Assembly: GCA_900318535.1 (NCBI GenBank)
Contig: ONKU01000001.1
Location: 1 to 64,000 of the forward strand
Direction of reading: 5' to 3'
From: an uncultured Prevotellaceae bacterium
GTDB taxonomy: Bacteria; Bacteroidota; Bacteroidia; Bacteroidales; Muribaculaceae
DNA: 64,000 nucleotides
This document shows positions 6,987-15,641 of the stretch, one piece after another (positions within the stretch are counted from its first letter, which is position 1; each line of letters begins with the position of its first letter). Under the pieces are notes generated by a model, which saw only the letters and a list, made by a program, of their open reading frames with translations, made no database searches and was not told the origin of the DNA. Made by a program: the position numbers and the translations under genes.

Positions 6987-8852
6987 ATGGTAAGTTACTT
7001 GCAGGTAGAAGGCTTGAGCAAGGCGTTTGGCGTCGATGTGCTCTTTGAGGATCTGACCTTTGGCGTTGCCGAGGGTGAGAAAATCGGCCTTATCGCCAAG
7101 AACGGCACCGGCAAGTCTACCCTACTCGACATCCTGGCTGGCGTTGCCTCGCAGGACAGCGGCACAGTCATCTACCGCAACAACCTGCGCGTGGGTTACC
7201 TGCCGCAGCTGCCTGACCTGGGCGGGGCGCACACCGTGCTCGACGCGTGCCTGCATGGCGACGACCCGCGCTCGGGAGCCATTCATGCCTATGAGAAGGC
7301 CCTGCGCACCGGCGACAGCGATGCCATGACAGCAGCCATCCAGGCGATGGATGCCAATGTGGCATGGGACTATGAGGAACGCTTCAAGCAGATTCTCACC
7401 CAGCTCAAGATCACCGACTACAACCAGCCTGCCAAGGAACTGAGCGGAGGGCAGGTCAAGCGTGTGGCGCTGGCCCGCCTGCTCATCGACGAGCCGCAGA
7501 TGCTCATCCTGGACGAGCCCACCAACCACCTCGACATCGACATGATCGAGTGGCTGGAGAACTACCTGCAGCGCAGCCGTGTGACCCTGCTGATGGTGAC
7601 CCACGACCGCTACTTCCTGGACAACATCTGCAACCGCATCCTGGAGATGGACCAGCACAGCATCTTCTCCTACAGCGGCAACTACAACTACTACCTGGAG
7701 AAGCGAGCCGAGCGCATCGAGGCCCAGAATGCCCAGGTGGAGCGGGCCCGCAACCTGCTGCGCACCGAGCTGGACTGGATGCGTCGCCAACCACAGGCAC
7801 GCGCCCACAAGGCACAGTACCGCATCGACGCCTTCTATGACCTGCAGGAGCGTGCCCAGCAGCGCCGCGACGACGGGGAGGTGGAACTGAACGTGAAGAG
7901 CGCCTACATCGGCAAGAAAATCTTCACGGCCCACCATGTGAACAAGCGCTACGGTGACAAGGTGATCCTGGACGATTTCAACTACACGTTTGCCCGCTAC
8001 GAGAAGCTGGGCATCGTGGGTGACAACGGTGTGGGCAAGACCACGTTCATCAAACTGCTGCTCGACATCGTCAAGCCCGACAGCGGCTACTTCGAAATCG
8101 GCGAAACGGTGAAATTTGCCCATTACAGCCAGGAAGGGATGAACTTTGACGAGGGAAAGCGCGTGATTGATGCCGTGCGCGATGTGGCGGAATACATCTA
8201 TTTTGACGAGAAACACCACTATACAGCTATGGCCTGGCTCAACCACTTCCTGTTCACGCCGCAGGACCAGCAGAAGTACATCGCCAAGCTGAGCGGTGGC
8301 GAGCGCCGCAGGCTCTATCTGGCCATGGTGCTGATGACCAAGCCCAATTTCCTCATCCTTGACGAGCCGACCAACGACCTGGACATCTCCACGCTGGAAA
8401 TCCTCGATGAATACCTGTCGCAGTTCAACGGCTGCGTCATCATCGTGAGCCACGACCGCTTCTTCATGGACCGTACCGTGGACCACACGTTTGTGTTCAC
8501 GGGAAACGGCCACGTGAGGGATTTCCCGGGCAACTACAGTGAATACCGCGCCTGGAAACAACGCCATGAGCAAGAAGCCGCCCAACTGGCCAAGGAGCAG
8601 GAAGTGGCCAAGCCTAAAGAGAACACCTGGGCCAACCGTAGCGAGCAAAAACGCCTGAGCTACAAGGAACAGCGCGAACTTGAGCAGCTCAATGCCGACC
8701 TCGAAGCCCTGAACAAGGAAAAAGCTGAGTTGGATGCCCTGTTTGCTAGCGGAGAGACGATGGACGACGTTGCAGCTAAAGCGGCCCGTTACCAGGAGGT
8801 CAAAGACCTGCTCGATGAAAAGGAAATGCGCTGGCTGGAGCTGATGAGTTAG
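6987..8852 (+). CDS. uup: ABC-F family ATPase, Uup-like
   Basis: This 621-residue soluble protein has two ABC domains and no membrane domain. The first has AKNGTGKST, LSGGQVKRVALA and LILDEPTNHLD; the second has [17 protein letters not shown] and LILDEPTNDLD. A basic linker of about 80 residues (PQARAHKAQYRID region) lies between them. A charged C-terminal coiled coil of about 70 residues (ELEQLNADLEALNKEKAEL) is typical of the Uup branch. ABC-F proteins act on the ribosome; Uup also affects transposon excision and DNA branch structures. The branch assignment is inference. The stop codon lies in a GGAGTTAG tandem repeat. Confidence 0.88.
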   Translation: MVSYLQVEGLSKAFGVDVLFEDLTFGVAEGEKIGLIAKNGTGKSTLLDILAGVASQDSGTVIYRNNLRVGYLPQLPDLGGAHTVLDACLHGDDPRSGAIHAYEKALRTGDSDAMTAAIQAMDANVAWDYEERFKQILTQLKITDYNQPAKELSGGQVKRVALARLLIDEPQMLILDEPTNHLDIDMIEWLENYLQRSRVTLLMVTHDRYFLDNICNRILEMDQHSIFSYSGNYNYYLEKRAERIEAQNAQVERARNLLRTELDWMRRQPQARAHKAQYRIDAFYDLQERAQQRRDDGEVELNVKSAYIGKKIFTAHHVNKRYGDKVILDDFNYTFARYEKLGIVGDNGVGKTTFIKLLLDIVKPDSGYFEIGETVKFAHYSQEGMNFDEGKRVIDAVRDVAEYIYFDEKHHYTAMAWLNHFLFTPQDQQKYIAKLSGGERRRLYLAMVLMTKPNFLILDEPTNDLDISTLEILDEYLSQFNGCVIIVSHDRFFMDRTVDHTFVFTGNGHVRDFPGNYSEYRAWKQRHEQEAAQLAKEQEVAKPKENTWANRSEQKRLSYKEQRELEQLNADLEALNKEKAELDALFASGETMDDVAAKAARYQEVKDLLDEKEMRWLELMS

Positions 8853-8882
8853 GAGTTAGGAGTTAGAAGTTAGGAGTTAGAA
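8848..8882 (+). repeat. Tandem GGAGTTAG microrepeat at the ABC-F stop
   Basis: About four near-identical GGAGTTAG units (one AGAAGTTAG variant) begin at the ABC-F stop codon. A second short duplication (AACTTTAACC twice) follows at 8907-8931 before umuC. Confidence 0.6.
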
Positions 8883-8951
8883 ATTGTGTTTGCGGATGCC
8901 CCTTTAAACTTTAACCATTAAACTTTAACCTACGAGCGCAGCGAGCATATC

Positions 8952-10280
8952 ATGTACGGCCTGGTTGACTGCAATAACTTTTTTGTCTCCTGTGAGCGGG
9001 TGTTTGACCCACGACTCAACGGGAAAAAGGTTGTTGTGCTGTCGAACAACGACGGCTGTGTCATTGCCCGCAGCAACGAGGCCAAGGCTGCCGGCATCCC
9101 TATGGGCTGCCCCGCATTCAAAATCAAGGAACATACCGACCCGCGTCAGGTCATCCAACTGTCGGCCAGGCATCTCCTTTACCGAGACCTGTCGAACCGC
9201 GTGATGAGCATACTGAGCCGCGAGGTCGAGAACCTGCAGCAGTATTCTGTTGACGAGGCGTTTTTTGTCTTGCCGCACGAGGACGTGGAAACCAGCCATC
9301 GCATGATGGCCGACCTGGTGACAAAAATACGCCAATATGTCGGCATTCCTGTCAGCATCGGGTTTGCCCCGAGCCGCACGTTGGCCAAGGTCGCCAATCA
9401 TATCGCCAAACGCGACCGCCGCATCACCGACGGCGTGTACTGGCTGGTGCGGCCCGAGGCCATCGACATCATCCTGCGGCGCACGGCCATCGAGGACGTG
9501 TGGGGCATCGGGCGACGCTTGGCGGCATCCCTGCAGGCCAAGGGCATCAGGACAGCTGCCGATTTTGTGAAAATGCCTCCCTCGCTGGTGCGGTCGCAGT
9601 ACTCGGTGACCCTGGAACGCACGCAGCGCGAACTCATGGGCCACGACTGCCAGATTGCCAATCCCGTGACCATCGCACACAAGACGATCATGACATCGCG
9701 CACCTTTGGCAAAGTGCTGACCAACCGTGACGAAATTGCCGATGCCATTGTCAGCTTTGCTGAGCGCACGGCACGCCAGCTGCGCGACGAGGGCAGCGTT
9801 GCCGGCAGCATCATGACCTATGTGCGCGGCGACCACTTCCGCGAGGATTTGCCGTTCTATTCCAATTCGTGCCAACTGGTGCTCGACACACCGACAAGCG
9901 ACACCATGACTATCGTGCGACAGGCCCTCAACGCCTTCAACAACATCTGGCGAGACGGCTTCGGCTATCGCAAGGCAGGTGTCATGGCTCTCGACATCGT
10001 GCATGGAGGTGCCATCCAGCTCAACGTGTTTGACCCTGAGGACCACGGCAAGCTGCGCCGCCTGATGACCAGCATCGACGGTATCAACAATTTGTACGGA
10101 AAACGTTCAGTAAAACTCGCCCCTGGCCTGCAGCGTGGCGAATGGGCTCCCAACCAGAACCATTTTCAAACCACTAGCCAGACACTCCATTTCTACACCG
10201 GGATGATTCATCCGGGGCCACAAGCCGACGATACTGGCACCACCGAGGAGGAGTCATTTGGAGAGTTTGGTGGCGACTAG
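8952..10280 (+). CDS. umuC: Y-family DNA polymerase UmuC (solitary)
   Basis: This 442-residue translesion polymerase catalytic subunit shows the metal-binding start MYGLVDCNNFFVSCER, VVLSNNDGCVIARS, and the catalytic YSVDEAFF. A helix-hairpin-helix region (IEDVWGIGRRLAASLQAKG) and the UmuC C-terminal domain follow. Polymerase V normally needs UmuD', but no umuD lies beside it. No LexA-like operator was recognised upstream. The last 27 bp overlap the 3' end of the convergent FGE-domain gene. Confidence 0.92.
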   Translation: MYGLVDCNNFFVSCERVFDPRLNGKKVVVLSNNDGCVIARSNEAKAAGIPMGCPAFKIKEHTDPRQVIQLSARHLLYRDLSNRVMSILSREVENLQQYSVDEAFFVLPHEDVETSHRMMADLVTKIRQYVGIPVSIGFAPSRTLAKVANHIAKRDRRITDGVYWLVRPEAIDIILRRTAIEDVWGIGRRLAASLQAKGIRTAADFVKMPPSLVRSQYSVTLERTQRELMGHDCQIANPVTIAHKTIMTSRTFGKVLTNRDEIADAIVSFAERTARQLRDEGSVAGSIMTYVRGDHFREDLPFYSNSCQLVLDTPTSDTMTIVRQALNAFNNIWRDGFGYRKAGVMALDIVHGGAIQLNVFDPEDHGKLRRLMTSIDGINNLYGKRSVKLAPGLQRGEWAPNQNHFQTTSQTLHFYTGMIHPGPQADDTGTTEEESFGEFGGD

Positions 10281-13058
10281 GCGCAAGCCGCACTCACCAG
10301 TGCGCATATCGGGAGCTGAGACGCCACGGAACGAAACACGGCACAAGGTATCGGTCTGCTTCCAGCATCCGCCACGCATGACACGTCCCTGGCTCTTGAA
10401 CTCGCCAACAGGGTTTACCTGGATATCATCAGAGTAGAAATTCTGCCAATCAACACACCACTCCCACACATTGCCGCTCATGTCAAACAAGCCCAATTCA
10501 TTAGGGAGCTTGCCGCCCACGGGATGAGTGGTGCTCTCGGAGTTCTCATTATACCATGCCACTTGGTCCAGATCGTTGCTGCCGGCATACATGTGCTGAC
10601 CGCTCCTGTTGCCGCCACGGGCCGCATATTCCCATTCGGCCTCGGTGGGCAGACGGAAAGTGATGCCCGTCATGCTGTTCAGTTTCTGGATAAACTTGCT
10701 GCAATCATCCCAAGAGACCATTTCCACAGGCTTGTTCCACTGCACCGAGGAACTCGGATTGCTGCCCATCACTGCATTCCACAACGATTGGGTCACCTCA
10801 ACCCTACACATATAGAAAGAAGACAGCTTAACCTGATGGGCCGGGAATTCCAGTTCCCAAGCATCGTCTTCCTGCTCAGGGGTAGCACCCATCATGAAGA
10901 TGCCTCCCTCGACCAGCACCATGTCGCTGATGAGTCTATTGAGAATTTCCTCTCTTGTTGTGGGTTGTTCATCTTCATAACGGAAAACCTCATTTTGGTT
11001 ATCCCCGTTTTTCATGCTTTGTCTGATATCGTGGACTTCGACATTTGACGGCAGCGAAGCGGTTTCTTCCGCTGGCTGCACGTTGGCTGGCTCATTGCTT
11101 CTTGCCGGTTCTTCGGTCGTTTTTGGTTTTGCATTGACTTGAGCGGTAGCCTGGGATGCGTTTTCGTTGATGAACGAGCTTTGATTCCTCAAATATTCAT
11201 TCAGATCGGCAACCAAGGCGGCTACCCCCAGCGTGTCGGCCAACTGAACTGGAGCCGACCAGTCGATAACCGTTGAATCGTTATTGGCATTACATGCCAC
11301 CCTCTCGCCGTTCTTGCTGTCGTTGCGATAGATGGTAGTCTGCTTTTTACAGTTATCGTAGCGCGTTTTTTGGATCCACACCCGACCGGCCATATCATAA
11401 CGGTCCATATAGTCATATTCATAGGTGGTAGAATCCTGTCCGTTCCTGCCCTTTTTCTTGTAGATGGCAGCCACGTCACCGTCCTGGTTATAACGATAGA
11501 CAAGATTCACATTTCCGCTCAGGACCGATTTGTCGATTCTGAAGTCGTTATTGTATAAATCGGTTCTTACGGGCTTGCGTCCGTTGTAACGCACCACTCG
11601 CTTCAAGTACTCATAATCACTTGAATATCCGTAAGTTGCACCGTCACTGCCGGCAATTTCCAGAATATCGCCATACTCGTTCCACTTGGTGGAATAGTTG
11701 ACGGTATTGCCCTTGGCATCGACCTTGGATTTGAGTTCAAAACCTTTCTCGGGGTCAAAACCATAGGTGTAAGTGTCGTTAATGCCCCTGCGGGAATCAT
11801 AATGGCGGACCAACAGACCCTGGTCGTTGAAAATCATGATTTCTTCATCGTCAGGCGAGGCTGACTCATCAGTGAGCAGGACCTTGCCCAAGGCCCCGTC
11901 GTAGCCTTTCATGAATGCTGAAGTGGGCATGAAAACCAGATTGTGGTACAGTGTGTTGACGCGCGACCTGCTCACCTGGGGAAGAGCGCGTGTGTCAACA
12001 TAGATACGGTGCAACTCATCCAACGTAATATAAGGTGAGAAATATCGACGCTCAAAAGCCTGCTGCTGCAACGACCGTGCCTCGTCCTCGAACGGGGACT
12101 CGGGGTAGGTGTCCAGGAAATGACGATAGCCTGCGATATCGTCCCGCCTTTTGGCATCACGAAACGCGTAGGTCACCTCCAGCGATTGCACCGTGTCGTT
12201 GTACTCCGACTCGGGATAAAGGCGCTGATATTCCTGGCATGCCTCGACGGTGTTATCCAATTCCTCAAAGGCATACTTGTGGAGCAGTTCCTGCACACTA
12301 TTATTGAATTGTGAGTGGGGATATGCAGCCAGATAGGCTTTGCAGGCAGCAGCCGTTTTTCCCAGTTGCTCAAATGCCGTGCTGTCACGGCGCCATTCAA
12401 TCGTGAAATGGTGAGCACGGTTCAAGTTTCCGTATTTATCCAGATAACGCTGATACTGCGCCAGTTCGCCGCAATGCTTGATGGCGTCATAGGCGATGAA
12501 TTCACGTTCGTTCTCGATTGTGGCCATGTCGGCATAATCATACAGCAGCTCTATCAACTGGTCATAAGCTTCCTCGGTGTTTATGCGTCTGACGGTGTCA
12601 ACCAGCGATTTCTCGAAATCGGCCTTGACGTCGTTCAGGTTCATCTTCAGGCTTTTTTGCGACAAGAAGCGATTGGCAGTCTGCCAGTCATCAGCACTGG
12701 AGCAGCAAGCTTTCTTGAACTGCTTGTAGGCACTCCAGGGGTTATACGGCACAATGCTCGTCAACTTGCCCCGGCCGTCACGCGTGTTCATCATCATGGC
12801 CTCGGAGAGTTGCCATACGGGCCACAATTGTTGTGAAATGGGAGTTCTATAGCTGATGTCCTTATCTGAGCTTGCCTTCTCTTCAATCTCCTGCCAATAC
12901 TTAGCCACCTTATCCAGTTTGTGCTCCTGTAAGGCTTCAAAGACTTTGACCATCTTTTTCTGGTAATAGTTATCTCCCAGACACAACGGTTCTTGCGCCA
13001 AGGCCGCAACGGCTGCACAGATCCACAAACAAAGAGCAATAATCGTATTTTTCATCAT
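10254..13058 (-). CDS. Secreted TPR-like / YD-like / FGE-sulfatase fusion protein
   Basis: The protein has about 934 residues and starts with a signal peptide (MKNTIIALCLWICAAVAALA). Residues about 30-390 are helical with repeated AYPHSQFNNSV / LYPESEYNDTV / TYPESPFEDEA motifs, like TPR or outer-membrane tethering repeats. Residues about 400-600 are Tyr/Asp-rich strands resembling YD/RHS or MORN-like repeats. After a low-complexity linker, the last 240 residues are an FGE-sulfatase (SUMF1) fold: GGIFMMGATPEQ, RLPTEAEWEYAARGG, GLFDMSGNVWEWC, RVMRGGCW, CGLRLVA. This fold is shared by true formylglycine enzymes and by non-enzymatic proteins such as GldJ/GldK. Catalysis is not implied. The start at 13058 or 13055 gives the signal peptide. 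Confidence 0.8.
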   Translation of the reverse strand: MMKNTIIALCLWICAAVAALAQEPLCLGDNYYQKKMVKVFEALQEHKLDKVAKYWQEIEEKASSDKDISYRTPISQQLWPVWQLSEAMMMNTRDGRGKLTSIVPYNPWSAYKQFKKACCSSADDWQTANRFLSQKSLKMNLNDVKADFEKSLVDTVRRINTEEAYDQLIELLYDYADMATIENEREFIAYDAIKHCGELAQYQRYLDKYGNLNRAHHFTIEWRRDSTAFEQLGKTAAACKAYLAAYPHSQFNNSVQELLHKYAFEELDNTVEACQEYQRLYPESEYNDTVQSLEVTYAFRDAKRRDDIAGYRHFLDTYPESPFEDEARSLQQQAFERRYFSPYITLDELHRIYVDTRALPQVSRSRVNTLYHNLVFMPTSAFMKGYDGALGKVLLTDESASPDDEEIMIFNDQGLLVRHYDSRRGINDTYTYGFDPEKGFELKSKVDAKGNTVNYSTKWNEYGDILEIAGSDGATYGYSSDYEYLKRVVRYNGRKPVRTDLYNNDFRIDKSVLSGNVNLVYRYNQDGDVAAIYKKKGRNGQDSTTYEYDYMDRYDMAGRVWIQKTRYDNCKKQTTIYRNDSKNGERVACNANNDSTVIDWSAPVQLADTLGVAALVADLNEYLRNQSSFINENASQATAQVNAKPKTTEEPARSNEPANVQPAEETASLPSNVEVHDIRQSMKNGDNQNEVFRYEDEQPTTREEILNRLISDMVLVEGGIFMMGATPEQEDDAWELEFPAHQVKLSSFYMCRVEVTQSLWNAVMGSNPSSSVQWNKPVEMVSWDDCSKFIQKLNSMTGITFRLPTEAEWEYAARGGNRSGQHMYAGSNDLDQVAWYNENSESTTHPVGGKLPNELGLFDMSGNVWEWCVDWQNFYSDDIQVNPVGEFKSQGRVMRGGCWKQTDTLCRVSFRGVSAPDMRTGECGLRLVATKLSK

Positions 13059-13109
13059 TAAATCCCTATAGGTCACTGTGCGCTGTCTCAAGAAGAGGGA
13101 AAGCCGGCT

Positions 13110-13574
13110 TTATGGTTTATCTTTATCGACGCGGAACGTGACAAAGCGGTTGTAGGCGTAGTTGGCGAGCGTATAAACCACCATGGCGAGAATCATGACG
13201 ATGTTCTGGCCGGCCTTCAGCATGGGGAAGAAGGGGATGATGTCGTCGGGCAGATTCTTCCAGCCCAAGCCCTCGAGCAGTATCCAGCTGACACAGAGCT
13301 GCAAAGCAAGACAGATGAGGAAGCCGCAAACGAACAGAAGAAGTTCGCGTTTGAAGTTGTTCTTGGTCTTGAAAACCCAGTTGCGGTTCCACAGGAAACT
13401 GTTGATGACACCCAAAACATAGCCCGTGACGTTAGAGATGCCATAGGACAGACCCAACCTGGTGTTTAACAGATAGAACGTTACCAGCGTGATGAGCGTG
13501 TTCAACACGCCTATCACTCCGTACTTGAGCAGTTGTATGCCCGTCTCGCGGGCTTCGGCCTTATCTATCTTCAT
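13110..13574 (-). CDS. GtrA-like membrane protein
   Basis: This 154-residue protein has four predicted membrane helices and the GtrA-family opening KYGVIGVLNTLITLVTFYLL, with the NFxWNRNWVF-type sequence after helix two. GtrA proteins are thought to flip lipid-linked sugars for cell-surface glycosylation. No glycosyltransferase partner is adjacent. It lies 51 nt before the FGE fusion gene on the same strand and may share its transcript. Confidence 0.85.
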   Translation of the reverse strand: MKIDKAEARETGIQLLKYGVIGVLNTLITLVTFYLLNTRLGLSYGISNVTGYVLGVINSFLWNRNWVFKTKNNFKRELLLFVCGFLICLALQLCVSWILLEGLGWKNLPDDIIPFFPMLKAGQNIVMILAMVVYTLANYAYNRFVTFRVDKDKP

Positions 13575-13725
13575 TACTCTAATCTTGACTTTCGCTCGAA
13601 GGTTAAAACGATGGTGCGAAGGTTCGGGTTATCTATAACGTGGCAAAATTAAGTGATTTTAACGAAATGACCAAATTAGATTGGTATATTTTAGACTATT
13701 GGAAATAATCACACAGGTTTGCCGC

Positions 13726-14256
13726 CTATTTTTTTGTAGCAGGAGTGGTGATGATGCCCAGATTGACCAATCCCCAGAGGGTGTCGCACACACCCATCGA
13801 CTGCCACACGACAATACTGCGGGCCTCATCAGGGGTAACGGCCTCAACAACAGGGACCTTGCTCTGATATAGGGTACCAAATCCCCCACCCGTCCAGTTG
13901 CCGTACTCGTCGGCCAGGGCCATATCCACCGTCCTGCGGTTTACCGCCGAATCGGCTGTAATCACGTCCACGGCCATCGTGAGGTTGCGATAACGGTAAC
14001 TGTTGTCATAGCGCACCGCCAAGGTGATGTCATAGGTAGCGGCCGAGTCATCATACTCTGGCCTGAACGTCAACGGCAGTGTGCGTTGCCATCCGTCTGT
14101 GGGGAGATGGACAAAACGGGCGTGCGTCATGACCGGCTTGCGCTGGCACGACCCCATGACAAGCATGGCGGCGGCAATGACCAGTGTCATTGCCACCGCT
14201 CTTGCCACTGGGTTACACCCATGGCGTTTATCCGTTATTTGGCTTATTCTGGCCAT
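13726..14256 (-). CDS. gldH: Gliding-motility-type lipoprotein GldH
   Basis: This lipoprotein has a hydrophobic signal and the lipobox LVMGSC. The mature part (FVHLPTDGWQRTLPLTF, DNSYRYRNLTMAVDV, GGFGTLYQ) matches the GldH family, which occurs in gliding and non-gliding Bacteroidetes alike. The start is uncertain: ATG 14256 gives 176 residues with a basic N-region and overlaps ricT by 29 nt; ATG 14190 would leave only a 14-residue signal. The neighbourhood ricT-gldH is widely conserved. Its role outside motile species is unknown. Confidence 0.82.
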   Translation of the reverse strand: MARISQITDKRHGCNPVARAVAMTLVIAAAMLVMGSCQRKPVMTHARFVHLPTDGWQRTLPLTFRPEYDDSAATYDITLAVRYDNSYRYRNLTMAVDVITADSAVNRRTVDMALADEYGNWTGGGFGTLYQSKVPVVEAVTPDEARSIVVWQSMGVCDTLWGLVNLGIITTPATKK

Positions 14257-15625
14257 TTGCGTTCTCGGGGGCGCCAGAGTTATTGGGCTTGCGGGGCCTG
14301 AAGGTTTTCTTCTCCATGCGCTGCGGTTTTTCCCGTCGCGGCTGTTGGCCGTCAGCGGGCTGATGTTGGGGACCATCCTGCTGGGAACGCTTGGGCTTGC
14401 CTTGACGTTGCTGCCGGCGTTCGGGATTGCCGTTGGAGTCGCCGTTTTTAGCGTCTCCACCAGGTGTTTCAGGCTTCGGGCCCTTGGGGGCATTGCCATT
14501 CTTCTCACCGCTCTTCTTTTTCTTTTTCTTCTTCTTTTTATCAAAGCGGTTGATGGCATCCTGATTGAGCAGGTCGCCAAAGGGCGACGCGTTATTCTTG
14601 CCGTCCTCTTCAGGTTTCAGGCTTTCGGGCTTGACACCGTTCTTGTTCAGGGCAATGATCTCAAAAGCCTGAGCCGCGGTCAGCGTCACGGTATTGACGG
14701 GCGCGTTGCGCTCGGTGGAATAGGTGATTTCCCGCTTGAGGGCATCGGCTTTGAAATAATAATAGGTCGCGTCCTTGGTCTCGAGATGGACGTCCTTGGC
14801 GGGAAGCTGACGAATGGCTTCCACATAGGTATTCACCTCGAAATTGATACAGCACTTGAGCTTAGCGCACTGGCCTGCCAGGTTCTGCGGGTTCAAGGAG
14901 ATGTCCTGGAAACGGGCGGCACTGGTTGCCACCGACACAAACCCCGACATCCACGTCGCGCAGCACAACGGCCTGCCGCAGGGGCCGATGCCGCCAATGC
15001 GTCCGGCCTCCTGGCGCGCGCCGATCTGTTTCATCTCGACACGGATCTTGAAAACGTCGGCCAGCACCTTGATGAGCTGGCGGAAGTCCACGCGCTCGTC
15101 AGCGATATAGTAAAATATCGCTTTATTGCCGTCGCCCTGGTACTCAACGTCACCAATCTTCATCTTAAGCCCCAGATCGACTGCGATCTTGCGGGAGCGT
15201 ATCATCGTATCCTCCTCGCGGGCTTTAGCTTGCTCATAGCGCTCCATGTCGGCCGGCTTGGCCTTGCGGAAGACGCGCAAAATCTCGGCATCCTTGCGCA
15301 GGTTCACACGCTTCATCTGGTTCTTGACCAGACGTCCCGTGAGTCCCACGCGGCCGATGTCATGCCCGGGACTGGCCTCGACAGCCACCCAGTCACCCTG
15401 CTTGAGGGGGATGTGGGCGCTGTTGCGGTAGAAGCCGCGACGGGTGTTCTTGAAGAGCACCTCAACAATGTCAAAGTCATTGTCGGGCACATCATCAAGC
15501 CAGTTGGTGCTGGTGAGGTTGCAGCGTCCGATATCTGACGGGCAACTGCAGGCTCCACCGTCACACTTGGCACAAGCGTCGGTGCTCTCAGGCAGATTCA
15601 CTTGAGTGTTCTTGTTCTCGTCCAT
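14228..15625 (-). CDS. ricT: PSP1 family protein, RicT-like
   Basis: This 465-residue protein has a PSP1 core (about 45-320), including RRGFYRN, GRIGGIGPCGRPLCCATWM and CAKLKCCINFE. Cysteine pairs and an N-terminal CAKCDGGACSC are consistent with Fe-S binding. In Bacillus, RicT (YaaT) forms a complex with RicA and RicF that modulates RNase Y, and here the next upstream gene is rny, which fits. The C-terminal 130 residues are disordered and basic, with a run of nine lysines and Pro/Gln/Asn-rich sequence. It is 16 nt downstream of rny. Confidence 0.88.
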   Translation of the reverse strand: MDENKNTQVNLPESTDACAKCDGGACSCPSDIGRCNLTSTNWLDDVPDNDFDIVEVLFKNTRRGFYRNSAHIPLKQGDWVAVEASPGHDIGRVGLTGRLVKNQMKRVNLRKDAEILRVFRKAKPADMERYEQAKAREEDTMIRSRKIAVDLGLKMKIGDVEYQGDGNKAIFYYIADERVDFRQLIKVLADVFKIRVEMKQIGARQEAGRIGGIGPCGRPLCCATWMSGFVSVATSAARFQDISLNPQNLAGQCAKLKCCINFEVNTYVEAIRQLPAKDVHLETKDATYYYFKADALKREITYSTERNAPVNTVTLTAAQAFEIIALNKNGVKPESLKPEEDGKNNASPFGDLLNQDAINRFDKKKKKKKKKSGEKNGNAPKGPKPETPGGDAKNGDSNGNPERRQQRQGKPKRSQQDGPQHQPADGQQPRREKPQRMEKKTFRPRKPNNSGAPENANGQNKPNNG

Positions 15626-15641
15626 TGCGGTACGCGACTAG

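Noticed and set aside
7122-8648. 508-residue minus-strand frame opposite the ABC-F gene
   Set aside because: Complement of well-conserved ABC domains; no independent signal.
13726-14580. Long form (284 residues) of the gldH frame
   Set aside because: The first 108 codons are read inside ricT in another frame and are Arg/Pro/Ser-rich shadow sequence; the lipoprotein signal begins near 14256 or 14190.
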